Shown in pieces: positions 36,505-46,996 of a DNA stretch of 64,000 nucleotides. Source of the stretch: Hormiphora californensis (Eukaryota > Ctenophora > Tentaculata > Cydippida > Pleurobrachiidae); NCBI GenBank assembly GCA_020137815.1, contig CM035356.1, positions 1,138,732 through 1,202,731 on the forward strand, in the 5' to 3' direction. The notes beneath the pieces are model-generated. The model was given only the letters and a program-made list of their open reading frames with translations. It ran no database searches and was not told where the DNA came from. How positions within the stretch are numbered: position 1 is the stretch's first letter; each line of letters starts with the position of its first letter. The translations under genes and the position numbers were made by a program.

Positions 36505-38075
36505 ATGTCACGAACTGCAACCCGTATCACGAGCCGGGTGAACAAGCTCGCTAAGCGGAAAGTTGCAGACCGGGAATGTATCGCTCAGATGTGCGATCAC
36601 AATGCAACCCGGAAGCTAGCAGCTTGGCTCGATGAAATCCTGCTAGAAGATGCCCTGATGGAAGAGGAAATGGAGTTGTGGGAACACGCCCAGCTTATCG
36701 GTGACACGCACACGGAGGACCAGCTAAAAGATGCTAAGATGGAGAAGGAAGCGTACCACTGTGAAGGTAGAACAACTTGAGGAGGAACTGAGGATGCTTT
36801 CTAAGAAGGAAAGTTCCCTTGATAATCAACTAAACATGCTCGCTGAATGCACCGAGGCTGTTATGAAGGATTCTACAACAGCAGATGTTGTCTGTAACTC
36901 TGATCAGTTTTTGAAGACATCTGCTGCATCTAGGGTGGTGGAGCAACGATTTACAAATCAATTGGAGAAAATGGAGAAAGCCTATTGAAGGGAGTTCGAT
37001 AACAGAGGGATGCTTTATGAACTCTCAGTTCGATGACTACATCACGGCTGAGCTGGAATACACAGAATCGCTGACCAAATTCTGTGAGACCTTGTTCTTT
37101 GAGGGCATTTCAAAGATTCCTGGCGGAAGTGATCACAATTACATCTCGCAGGATGAGAAAATCAGAAAAACTATCCGAAGAGTCCAGGACACCTTTCTGG
37201 AGCGAGAGGAATCATACATAGCCGATACACTTCACCTGGCTGCGGCTGATGCACTAAACAACTTTTTAAAGAGCTCTCCAGAACTGGAGAAAACCTCAGA
37301 AGAGATCAGTTTGGAATGTGTCCGGCTAGAAAATGGAATCAAAGAAAAGTGGAAAACCGATATTATCCCTACTCTCCTCAATCTCCGTTCTCTCCAGGAT
37401 GTTCCCATTCTCAGTGGTAATTACAAGCTCAAACTCCTGCGACAGGACTTTTTCACGAAACGCCAGGATAAAGTAATAGAGTTGCTCCTTCATCAACTTT
37501 CCCGGCAGGAGTTGCTACAGCAACAGCTGGAGCATGAGTATCACGTGTTCAGAGATCAGTCACGTGACCTCGCTGCACTTGATGGAGAGTTAGAACGAAT
37601 GGGAAGGGTGATCACTTCTCACTCCTCTCTGGTGGATGGCGATGCCGCCTTGTTGCCTATGAAGCGGGATATTACCTCCTACAGCGCTAGTGATCCAGCT
37701 ATATCTGCCTTGGCTACAATTCTAAATCTTCCTAACAGCACTGTTTGTGTTATACTCGATGACGTCATTTCAGGGATCAATTCCTTGCCCTCTCCTTCAC
37801 CACCTTCCGTCAACCTCACTTCTGTTCTCTCTAAAATCCATGCTGACATAGTGAAATGTGATCGGGCTCTAGCATGCGGGCTGACAAGTTACCAAGCTGA
37901 GATTAAACAGGCCCACCAGTCAATTGAGACTTACAATGGTCTGATGGAACAGTATAGGGACGATTTTACGGGCAAGTTTGTCCTGTTAAAGGGTAGTGAG
38001 GAGAGGAAGATGAGAGTGTGGTTCTTTACTGACGAGGACAAGATCAGAGAACATTTTATGATAGAGGAGGACTGA
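36505..38075 (+). CDS. HAUS3: HAUS augmin-like complex subunit 3, two frame breaks
   Basis: Three overlapping frames together read as one HAUS3 of about 522 residues. The N-terminal part (AAWLDEILLEDALMEEEMEL) aligns with the conserved start of HAUS3. The middle has coiled coils (EQLEEELRMLSKKESSLDNQ). The C-terminal half carries recognisable HAUS3 blocks: SQFDDYITAELEY, VPILSGNYKLKLLRQDFFTK, and a terminal MRVWFFTDEDKIREHF. One extra base is needed out near 36741-36765 and one extra T at about 36985 (tattgaa) to join the frames. HAUS3 is part of the augmin complex that recruits gamma-tubulin ring complexes to spindle microtubules. The gene is a single coding exon. Frame breaks look like sequence errors because every fragment keeps conserved residues. 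Confidence 0.82.
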
Positions 38076-38642
38076 ACAACGATTTGTAAACAGACATTAA
38101 TCAACTATGTTCCATTTTAAGACGAACTATAAGGGATCAAAAGTTGTTTGTTGTAAAGATGAAAGCTCGTGTCTTTCGACTATTGCATTTTATTCTGTAA
38201 GTTTGTGACCAATTTAATAAGTTCACCAAAATTGGTTGTCATCTGCATTTCTATCTATCCTGGTTGACAATTATCATGGGGATTGTTCATGAGTGGATAG
38301 ATAGTGTAGTTAGTATTTCACGGAGAATGGTTAATTGGTTGCATCCGGCGTTTCGGTAAAATCTTACTGCACTGGTCGATGGAGATCGGTCATGCATTAG
38401 ATAACAGTCTCACAATCCCTTTCACAATTTTGAGTTGTACCCAATTTCACGAATCAATAAATTGTTCCATCACCGTGAGACCGGCGGTGTCCCATTATCC
38501 CCCTACAATTTATCAGCCCCCATCAGCATTCAGCCCACTAACTGAGTGGGATGGAAAATTAGAAGAGGTCAAGGGTATATTGACGAAAAGCAGGTGTGAT
38601 CAAACAACAAGCTGTCTCTCATTAATGCCGTGAGAATGGGGG

Positions 38643-38650
38643 TATTTAAA
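38643..38650 (+). promoter_or_regulatory. TATA-like box of the secreted orphan gene
   Basis: TATTTAAA 48 bases upstream of ATG 38698. The spacing fits use of that ATG rather than the one at 38665. Confidence 0.5.
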
Positions 38651-38697
38651 GGGGTCACAATTGCATGGAAAATGTTGCTGTGGTCATATCGAACATC

Positions 38698-40616
38698 ATG
38701 AAGCTGGGTGCTACTTTTCTTTTCCTCCTCTCCGCAGGTAAGAACATGTCCCTTTTTCTGTATATGATGATGAAAATCAGCCGCTTTTCCCTCATCTTTA
38801 TTATAAACACCCGTACTTTTTCCTTGTTTCGACACCTCGCCAAGCCCTAGATGTTATGCGTGAAACATGTTAAATTACACTATATCAGTTATCAGTTATC
38901 ACCATAATATTTCGAATTTGTATTTTCAGCCACCGCTACCACTGTTATCTCCGGTAACAATGCCACCACTGAAGCTGGCTCCACTCTCTCTCCTGAAAAC
39001 GTGGAACCCAAACTAGGAGCTGTATCATATAAGCCGGATGACTGGCGAGATAGGATTGAAACTGAGCTGAAATATAAAACCTACAGATTCCGGCTTCAAG
39101 AGGATTTACGACCGTTTGCCAGAATGAAGTTGAGGAAATGCCACAATCGAAGCGGAGGTATGTTTGAAACTAAAACCAACACAACTTTTTCAACATGTGC
39201 ACTGCGCAGTGTACGTTGTTTCTAATTCATTGTAAAGCATCATTTTGTTCTTGTATTGTGCATGAACATTGAACAGTGAATACTCATTACACATTAATGA
39301 TGTTTGCCCCCCCCCCCCCCCCCCCCCCCCGGGGGGGTATCAACCATTTTTGTGTACGGATGTACGGAAAAAGCAGGCAATATTTTTTTGTACGGTCCGT
39401 ACAAAAAATACAAAAAAATACAAAAAAATACAAAAAAATACAAAAAAGTTTACTGCTGTCGGGAACTTCTTTGGTGCCTTCTACAGGTCTCTAGAGGCGC
39501 TCGAGGTCCTTCTATTGGCCTTTAAAGGCCTCTAGAGTGTTTATTTAGTTTATTTCACCATTCCCCGTCCCCACGACTCCTAACTAGAACAAGTCTTACT
39601 AACCCGGTGTCCCAGCATATTTTTTGGCCGAGAATGGCCAAAATTTATCCCCATTTTGGCCGATTTTTTCCCGTGGTCTAAGTTAGTTTGATAATAGTTC
39701 AAGATAGTGGAACTTTAATTTAATAGTCTAAAAAACGGTCGAGTTTTTGAAATTAATTGATTTACACTTAGTGCTATACCAAGTGTTAGTATTTAAAAAG
39801 TTTTGAAAAAAATGATCCAGGCGAGTTTCGAACCCGGGTTCTTCTGCGTGTCAAGTATATGCAATAACCACTACACCATGGGGGAACTGAATAGACTGCG
39901 ATTTGAGAGTATATAATCTAGCGCGCGCACAACTGGCCGGGGGAGAGAGGCCGATTCGGCTTTTTCAGTTTTTCGGCCTGCTTATGCCTCCTTTTTCCAG
40001 GCATGAGGGGGAATAAGTAGGCATATTCGGCCGAAAAATGAAATTTCATCAGAAAATAAAGCTTGGGCACTATCCCGACATATTTTGCTGTTACCCAACT
40101 AGGATTTGGAGCAAGTTCAGGTCTAGAATAACTTAATCATGGTAATGTTCGCATGGAAAAAGCATGGGATTATGAGTACTACGAAACTAGAGGGCTATAC
40201 AGGCCAGTATAAGGACCCCGCAAACCTCTAGAGACTTATAGGGGGCCCTAAAGAAGTTCCCTTCAGCAGTATATTTTTTTGTATTTTTTTGTATTTTTTT
40301 GTATTTTTTGTACGGAAAAAGCAGGGAATTTTGGTTATTTTTTTGTACGGACCGTACAAAAAAATACAAAAAAATACAAAAAAATAGGTTGGTACCCCCC
40401 CCCCCCTCAGGAATGTGTAAACGGCGCAAGGCCCCAATAACGAGCAACTACGTTGAAGATTATATGTCGATGCACAAGAAAGTCCTTGCCAAACTGGGAG
40501 CATGCAGACTGTCTGTTTGGTTCGCCTGTTCTGTGTGGAAATATGAAGAGGATTCGATCATGCAATGTGTGTTCAAATGCACGGATCGTTATGGAAATAG
40601 ACGGCGTTGCTTCTAA
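38698..40616 (+). CDS. Small secreted cysteine-rich orphan protein
   Basis: Three exons with matching phases: 38698-38737, 38930-39157 and 40411-40616, 157 residues. Exon 1 encodes a signal peptide (MKLGATFLFLLSA). The mature part starts Thr/Asn-rich with possible N-glycosylation (NNATT), then a basic region (WRDRIETELKYKTYRFRLQE). The C-terminal half has seven cysteines (RKC, GMC, GAC, FAC, MQC, FKC, RRC) and ends RRRCF. There is no membrane segment. I recognise no family; it could be a growth-factor-like, antimicrobial or matrix peptide. An ATG at 38665 is in frame and would add 11 residues before the signal. Intron 2 is filled by an inverted-repeat element reaching the acceptor. Confidence 0.65.
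39331..40406. mobile_element. Inverted-repeat element with G-run termini, in the orphan gene intron
   Basis: Left arm (39331-39540) begins gggggggtatcaaccatttt and includes tacaaaaaaa tandem units, gtacggtccgtac and ggtctctagaggc. Right arm (40187-40406) is its inverted copy, ending ggttggtacccccccccccc. Arms are about 210 bp. A left-flanking C run makes the target duplication unreadable. Terminal G run plus atcaac resembles the ends of the 28310 element. Confidence 0.8.
39814..39885 (-). pseudogene. tRNA-like sequence (tRNA-derived SINE or tRNA pseudogene)
   Basis: On the minus strand the sequence has a good A box (tggtgtagtggtt) and B box (gggttcgaaac) at tRNA spacing, and a 72-base length. 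The acceptor stem does not pair (tccccca against ctggatc) and the anticodon arm is weak, so it is not a functional tRNA. It resembles a Val- or Glu-type tRNA head and lies in the centre of the 39331-40406 element. Confidence 0.55.
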
Positions 40617-40910
40617 GCAGATAATCTTGTGAGGTCGTGAGGTGATTTAGATCCCAGTGTCACGAGCCTTAAAACCGGACTTTTATGGTCGGGAAGACGC
40701 ACGTCCGAGAGGTGTGATTTGTTTCCCATTGTATTCAGAAGGCGTGTGTCTGCCCGGGTAGATGCACGCCTTCCAGTCCCCCAAACTGCCGTGTTAGCAC
40801 GTGAACTCGAGATGTAATTACATGGTTTGCATTTTTGAAAATCTAAAAACAATTGTTTTTTCCGTCTCTCAATTATATCAACGCGTGTTACAACTCAAAC
40901 AGATCAAATA

Positions 40911-43900
40911 CTATACAGCTAACCAGGTTGTCTGAATGGGGTAGTGGTCGGATACTTTCTTGGATAACGCTTCCGTGAGGTTGAGCCAAATATCAAACCT
41001 GGTGGAGGGATATGTACAGACTAGTGTTAGGAGTTCATATGAACTTTATCTAATGTTTGAGTAGTTCATTCTACGTTCAATAGTTCAAACTATTATGACA
41101 CTCGGCTGGCAGTTGAATATATTGTCCCCCTATATGGAAATATATGATGATCGGGTGATGCTTTTTATTTAAAACTAAAATCTAGTGGCGAGCTGTTACC
41201 TGTCAACTTTGGTGTCAGTAAAGCTAGCAGAACCACGGGAAATAAATCGATCATACGCACAATCCGTTTTAGTCTGAAAAAATGAGTGTGCCAGTTTAGT
41301 TTCTCTTTCTCCATATCTCCATATCTCTATTTAAAGATATCTCTGATATCTCTCTTCATCTCTTCTCACCGAAACAGTTGTATCAGCGTCCCTGCCAATC
41401 ATCCAGTTATAATTACTGGACCGGTATAGGGAACTCAGGGACTGTGTTTCTGTCATGGTCAGGTAGCTGCAGTCAGCGTTCAGGTCTCCCATCATCAGAG
41501 AATCGGGAGAGAATCCTGATAGTTAGGAGAAAATCAGATGAAAATATTGATAGTTAGGAGATAAGTTATCGAACATGTCCTCAATTTATACATTATCGGA
41601 TACAATCATGTAATAATAACAAAAGCAGTATGAACTTGAGACAATATAGCCTGCTGCACCTTAGGAGGTGCTAGTTGGTGCATAGTGCATACCTTGTTGA
41701 ACGGCCCATGTGTACACGTTGTCCATTTCCCCTAACTCCTCGGGTACATCGTCTGGATCAGTGTGAACCCCCACCAGGTCAACTTGTAGAGGAATCTACA
41801 ACAGGAAAGGGGCGATGTAATGAATATATTGACTTGATAGTTGATACCATAGCGGGTAAATACACGCCTGTCCGCTACAGTTTGTCTGTTTTAGCCGCTA
41901 AAATGCTTTGCAAATCCACAATGAACGCCGTATATATTTCACCCTTTACCTGAGACAAGAGAGATTTGAGCACAGATGGTTCTCTGTGAAACACATCAGA
42001 AGGGTCACTGTACACTGTGTGGTTGTCCATTGTAACCAGGCTTGTATCATAGATAATAGCATACTGCTCCATGTATCGAGTTGTCCGGCCCAGCCTGAGA
42101 GGGTGTTTTTTGTAGTTGGATTTTAATGCTGCATATCTTCTGATCTGTCTGACGGAGCTGACTTGATCTGAGTGCTTTGTAGAAAATCAAAACGTGGTCT
42201 GGCGGACAGGCCAATGCTCTCACCACGGTTCTCTGAGAATAGGGTCAGGCCAATGCTCTGACAAGGGGCTGGCGGACAGGTCATGATATGGTGTTTGGAA
42301 CTGTTTTGGTTGGTTGGTTGGTTGGAAAATTTCAAGTTGGGCATAAATACAGGATACACAATGTCAAACATGAATGTAAATATTTATATCCCAGTCCCGT
42401 GCGAAGAGATTCTAAACAGTGGAAAACATGTGAAAGGGTGAAAAAAGAATCTCCACAAGCTTGTGGGACAGATCATAAAATTAGAAGATATGAGAGTATG
42501 ATTGTGAGTGTGAATGTGGTTGAATGGTATGATGTGAAGAGTTCATACACACTCAATGACTCCCTTTCTCAACACATATTATCTCGATGGGTTCTCTTTT
42601 CTCAGTTTCTGTAAAGTCTCTAGAGTTCTACGTCTCTCTGCTCGCTCCTCGACCGTCCTATCAGGACCCAAGAATACCTTGTTGAAAATCTGCGACTTTT
42701 TCAAGTCCTTAGCTTTCCTCAGAAGCACTAACAAACTATCATTCGATGCTAGTTTGGCGATAATTGGCCGAACTTTACCATCAGATCTGGTTCCTAGACG
42801 CCTGCAATCGGAAAAAGGAAACTTCTCGTGTAGCTCCTCCATGAGTCCAGTCACTGCAGCATCAGGGCTATCCTCGTCCTCGGCCTCCTCAAGGTTAAAG
42901 ATAAGAATATTCTTGCTCCTATCAGTATCTTCCACAGCATTACGAACCGGAGAAACAGTCCTCTGTATCACAGCTTGCAACTTAGAGGGCGCAACTGCTG
43001 CAGCACAATTACTTGAAACTACGGCTGACCAGGTCACTGCCCGGGCTGTACTGATATCCTCGTCCTGTAGCTGGATTATTTTCTTCTGTAGCTGGATCAC
43101 CTCTTTCTGGCAGTCACGCAACTCCCTCTCAAGACTCCGTACCATGTTAGAGTCCTCAGTTTCCTCCTCGGCAGCACCACTATCCGCTCCTTCCTCTTCA
43201 TCCTCCTGCTCACTGGAATCCTTGGCATTCATCTCTCTCCGCTCCTTCCTAGCAGCTTCAATCAACACAGGTAGACATTTCTTGACCAATAGCTGAGACA
43301 TAGTCGATGTGTAGCCAAACAGAACGTTAGAAGGCTGATTCTTGATACCCTCATATTCTCCAACTCCGTAAATCCGGTGACCACGCTCCAGCTTGTATTC
43401 GATATCATATTGGCACAACACACTACCACCACATGCAGTTGACAGAACACCAGCCATTTCAAGAATCTCGTCAATAATGTCCTGAAAAGACTCAGTCTCC
43501 GATTCATCAGAGTCAGACATAGCGAGTAACGGTCACTTTTCAACACAGAGATAAGAGACAGCAGCTTTTCAAACGCACGATATGTGAGAAAGATAAGAAG
43601 TGAGTTTTGTTTACGTGACGCGCGAAACCAAAACATAGGGGAGTCCCGCGCGAAACGAGATTCAGAGGAGAGCGGGAAATGTATCCAAACAGTTGATGTT
43701 TATAACACCCGTCATCACTCACTGAGTGACTCAGGCCGGGTCCAGACGAGTGGTAGGTAGCTACAGTAGCTACCTGCCATAGCACCCTGCCATAGCACCC
43801 TGTCATAGTAACTATGACAGGGTGCTATGGCAGGGTGCTATGGCAGGTGGGTACTGTCCAGACGAGTGGTAGCTAAGCTATCATAGTAAGCCATCTACCA

Positions 43901-45340
43901 CTCGTCTGGACACCCTCTGACACAAATCAATCATCGGGGTATCACATTTCTCATGCCCCATATAGTAGGGACGAATCTCTCACAAAAAGAAGTGGTTGAC
44001 TCACTATTTGGTTCAAAGCAAATTCCGGTTGTAACCCACCTATGTTGACCCGCTGAACACGATCCCGTCCATAGGCAAGCTCGCAAAAGTGAAGAAAATG
44101 CCCAAATCGGCCACGCCCTTTTACCTGTATTTTCAGCCTGTAGCCAAAAACATAAATCCTCTTAGAATAGGAGTAGAGACAAATCTGAGGGCACTAAAGT
44201 GATCAGCGCCCTCGCATTAATGGGGGTAGGTGCTGGAATTAAGTCTCTATCTCATCTGGTTAATTGGATAATTGGATAATTAGGTTTGCGCATAACCGTT
44301 TTTTGGCTATATGGCTATAGCCACTTAGGAATGGTTTAAAGACTTTTCACTGACGCCATTTTGTAGGCAATAGCCAAGTTATGGGGGGTCGACGTCGGAC
44401 TTTTAAGCTCTATCTCCAACCGTTTAGCCGTTATTTGGCTTAAACGGTGCTCAAAATCGGGCTTTTTACCGTTTTTCGCTCATAGCGAGTCAAAAAATTA
44501 AGATTCGTCCCTACTAACTAATAGAAGTAAAGTTGCAATGGTAGGTTGTCAGAGGCTGTCCAGACGAGTGACACCCTACTCTTGCACCCTGCCATAGCAG
44601 GGTGCAATAGCAGGGTGTAATAGGCTGAGGTATAAGACCCTGCAATGGTAGATATAAGTGTCCAGACGAGTGGTAGGTGTGGTAGATATCTACTATAGCA
44701 CCCTGCCATAGTAGCTACCTACCACTCGTCTGGACCCGGCCTCAGTCTAGTCACATCGGATCGGGCGCGGCCAGACAGCTCATCACCCAAAGGACTGGGA
44801 GTTTGGTCAATGACCAACCTCCCAATGTAGACTGTCAAGGCATGACCGACGGTCATGCCTTCACAGTCTACATTCTACACTGTTCTTCGCAGAGCCAGAA
44901 GTTGGTGCAATGAATCAGAAGTCATTCCCGGCCAACACCGACCACAATCATTCAAATTTAATTCCCATACACCCACCTGATGCTGAGGGCCATATCGTAG
45001 GTGCTCTTAACAGCTTGGCAATCGGCCAAAAATTTCCAGATCATGGTCTGAGATTTGTCCTTGATTTCCTGAATCAAGACTACATCATACTTAGTCACGA
45101 TGTCGACAAGGTACCCTCGAATCTCCGCCCTCGAATACTTTGTCCTGGAATGGTAGGCAAGGGTCTGGGTAGGGACCTTTAAACCCCCAAATAAAATTGC
45201 AAGTTTTCCGAAACCAGACAGATTACGAAACATGACACCTACTTTCCAAAGGATTGAATGTTGAAGGCCCCAATTTTGATGTTTTCTGAACAAACCAAAG
45301 TCACCAAAATGGCACCAATAATACCAAAACGAAACATCAT
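40911..45340 (-). CDS. Secreted DNase I-family endonuclease
   Basis: Seven exons with consistent phases: 45340-45243, 45144-44977, 42094-41950, 41795-41693, 41515-41370, 41273-41200 and 40998-40911, 273 residues. A signal peptide (MMFRFGIIGAILVTLVCS) is followed by KIGAFNIQSFGK, then LIQEIKD, LGRTTRYMEQYAIIYD, FHREPSV, VGVHTDPDD, MGDLNADCSY, DCAYDRF and VSDHYP. These cover the DNase I metal- and phosphate-binding and catalytic positions: the Glu of QE, the Glu of MEQY, the His of VHTD, Asp/Asn of GDLN, Asp of YDR and the His of SDH. It should be an active extracellular Ca/Mg-dependent endonuclease, closest in pattern to DNASE1L3/DNASE1. It lacks the basic C-terminal tail of DNASE1L3. Intron 2 (2.9 kb) contains transposon debris and a LINE ORF1. 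Confidence 0.92.
42579..43520 (-). CDS. LINE ORF1-like protein (coiled coil plus RRM-type domain)
   Basis: Uninterrupted 313-residue frame in the DNase intron. The N-terminus is acidic; a coiled coil (about 120-155, LERELRDCQKEVIQLQKKII) precedes an RRM-like half (KNILIFNLEEAEDEDSPDAA; RRLGTRSDGKVRPIIAKL) and a basic C-terminus (DRTVEERAERRRTLETLQKL). This is the usual architecture of ORF1 in L1/CR1-type non-LTR retrotransposons, where it binds RNA as a chaperone. No reverse transcriptase follows on the same strand. A domesticated gene is an alternative. Confidence 0.7.
   Translation of the reverse strand: MSDSDESETESFQDIIDEILEMAGVLSTACGGSVLCQYDIEYKLERGHRIYGVGEYEGIKNQPSNVLFGYTSTMSQLLVKKCLPVLIEAARKERREMNAKDSSEQEDEEEGADSGAAEEETEDSNMVRSLERELRDCQKEVIQLQKKIIQLQDEDISTARAVTWSAVVSSNCAAAVAPSKLQAVIQRTVSPVRNAVEDTDRSKNILIFNLEEAEDEDSPDAAVTGLMEELHEKFPFSDCRRLGTRSDGKVRPIIAKLASNDSLLVLLRKAKDLKKSQIFNKVFLGPDRTVEERAERRRTLETLQKLRKENPSR
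43733..44742. mobile_element. Composite inverted-repeat element (GGCCGGGTCCAGACGAG family)
   Basis: Outer ends aggccgggtccagacgagtg pair in inverted orientation. The word gtccagacgagtgg(ta) recurs six times in both orientations (for example 43739, 43857, 43902 inverted, 44558, 44651 and 44720 inverted). Two ~185-bp palindromic modules (43733-43917 and 44558-44742) therefore flank a central 640 bp. The ends resemble hAT-type MITEs; a clean target duplication is not visible. Confidence 0.7.
43966..44516. mobile_element. Inner inverted-repeat element (AGTAGGGACGAATCT ends)
   Basis: agtagggacgaatct at about 43967 and its inverse agattcgtccctact at about 44500 bound 550 bp lying between the two palindromic modules. 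It is probably a separate element nested in the larger one. No coding sequence inside. Confidence 0.6.
44799..44874. repeat. Two adjacent hairpins
   Basis: At 44824-44874, arms of 25 bases (aatgtagactgtcaaggcat and its inverse) pair at 24 positions around a single base. Directly upstream, gggagtttggtcaatgaccaacctccc forms a second stem. Both lie in DNase intron 2 about 100 bp from exon 2. Confidence 0.85.
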
Positions 45341-45545
45341 ATCGGACGACAAAAATCGGAATTAACTCTCTCAGAATAGAACACTTTGGCGGCTTTTATA
45401 TCTGGACAATGTGGACAGGTGAATTAAAACAATTGAACGCCGGTGTGTGCTGTTTTGTGAAGGGAGAGACAATTACTGTCAACTGTGTGGTGACCACGTC
45501 TCATTGTTTTTATTACAATGCACCAAGTGGTTAGGGGTGGCATTG

Positions 45546-45597
45546 AGAGAGAGAGAGAGGGAGAGAGGGAGAGAGAGAGAGAGAGAGGGGGGGGGGG
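45546..45597. repeat. (AG)n microsatellite with G run
   Basis: Short AG tract ending in a G run upstream of the DNase gene. Confidence 0.9.
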
Positions 45598-46010
45598 ACC
45601 ATATACCACAACCATCGTCCACCACCTTTAATATAATATAAACGAAATATAAAAGGTGTTGTACCGGCCGAGGGACAGTCTCACTGAGCAACAGCTGGGT
45701 CTAATTTTCAGTAGACTTTCTCCCTTTGAGTCTGGACCCTTGAGACTATTACAACACTGAGCTGGGTGGCTGGTCCAAGTGAGGTAGAACTGGGTGGATA
45801 ATCAATATGAATCAATATGAATAAATATCATATTCATAACACTCAGTTAATGAAACAAATAAATCAAACCATGAACAATCAGCCAACAATATTTTTGTTG
45901 CTTCATAAACCCGCTATCTCGTTATCTTCATCAGATTCAGTTCTACTTCTAGCCTCTCACCCAGAATCTCTCAGTCTCAGTCTCCCAGCCGGTAGCCATG
46001 ACTACCCCAG

Positions 46011-46253
46011 AAACTCTTCACCATCAATCCAGTGCGGCTGGATAAGGTAAAAACAGGAGGGAACACCAGACTCGGCCTCGGTCCCGGGTATAATTCGGCC
46101 TGTTTCAAGAACACACCAACACCCCTGACTATCACACTGGATGGGAGCGAAACTCCCGTCCTCCAGGCAGCTGGGCACCCAATCAGTAGCCAGATCACGT
46201 TCCTCTACACAACCCTATTGGACAAAGAAACATTGGGTCGTGTAGTAGTATAG
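46011..46253 (+). CDS. Possible terminal coding exon, unrecognised
   Basis: An open frame preceded by an acceptor-like actaccccag and ending at TAG. The translation (KLFTINPVRLDKVKTGG...; SSQITFLYTTLLDKETLG) has ordinary protein composition, unlike repeat-derived frames. No upstream exons or family could be identified, so it may be the last exon of an unseen gene or chance. Confidence 0.25.
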   Translation, partial: KLFTINPVRLDKVKTGGNTRLGLGPGYNSACFKNTPTPLTITLDGSETPVLQAAGHPISSQITFLYTTLLDKETLGRVVV

Positions 46254-46359
46254 TGTCATAGTGAGGGACAGAACTTGTCTACCAGTAACCCTAGTTACTC
46301 ACAAGTAACATATTCAATTGCCCAATTGGGAGGGACACTGGCACTACCAATCCAATCTA

Positions 46360-46996
46360 CAGGGTGTTCATTTTGGATCTTTACAAGCGTTGGGCTTCAC
46401 CCAGAAAAAAGTTGACAAGATTAGGTCATGAAAATTCATACTTGGACTATTCTATACCCTCATTCAAGGTTCCTGGGGTTTTTGGAGCTTTAGGACCCTG
46501 GGAAGTGTGTTTTTGGCATCAAAACTACCAGAAGGAATTTTTTGCTGGTGCTGAGACTTTGCTAAAATGTTTTTTGGGTATTTTCTATGTCAATCCTAAA
46601 GTTTCATAGAGATTGGATGTGTTTTTCAGACTCAAAATTTCGTAAAAAGTGGCTGGTAAGACTCAATTTTAGCCGATTTTGAGCTGTTTTTGAGCCTTTC
46701 CAGCCACTTTTATCGAAATTTTGAGTCCGAAAAACACATCCAATCTCTATGAAACTTTAGGATTGACATAGAAAATACCCAAAAAACATTTTAGCAAAGT
46801 GCCAGCACCAGCAAAAAATTCCTTCTGGTAGTTTTGATGCCAAAAACACACTTCCCGGGGTGCTAGAGCTCCAAAACCCCCAGGAACCTTGAATGAGGGT
46901 ATAGAATAGTCCAAGTATGAATTTTCATGACCTAATCTTGTCAACTTTTTTCTGGGTGAAGCCCAACGCTTGTAAAGATCCAAAATGAACACCCAG
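46360..46996. mobile_element. Large palindromic element, 637 bp
   Basis: Left (46360-46665) and right (46690-46996) halves are near-identical inverted copies around a centre at about 46677. Both arms therefore encode almost the same 81-residue frame on opposite strands. Ends are cagggtgttcattttggatc and its inverse, flanked by TA on both sides. The frame is a by-product of the palindrome. Confidence 0.85.

Noticed and set aside
39301-39535. Plus-strand Pro-rich frames starting in the C run
   Set aside because: Created by the C homopolymer and the tacaaaaaaa tandem units of the element; no coding signal.
46364-46992. 81-residue frames on both strands (MFILDLYKRWASPRKK...)
   Set aside because: They are mirror copies from the 637-bp palindrome, with no homology recognised.
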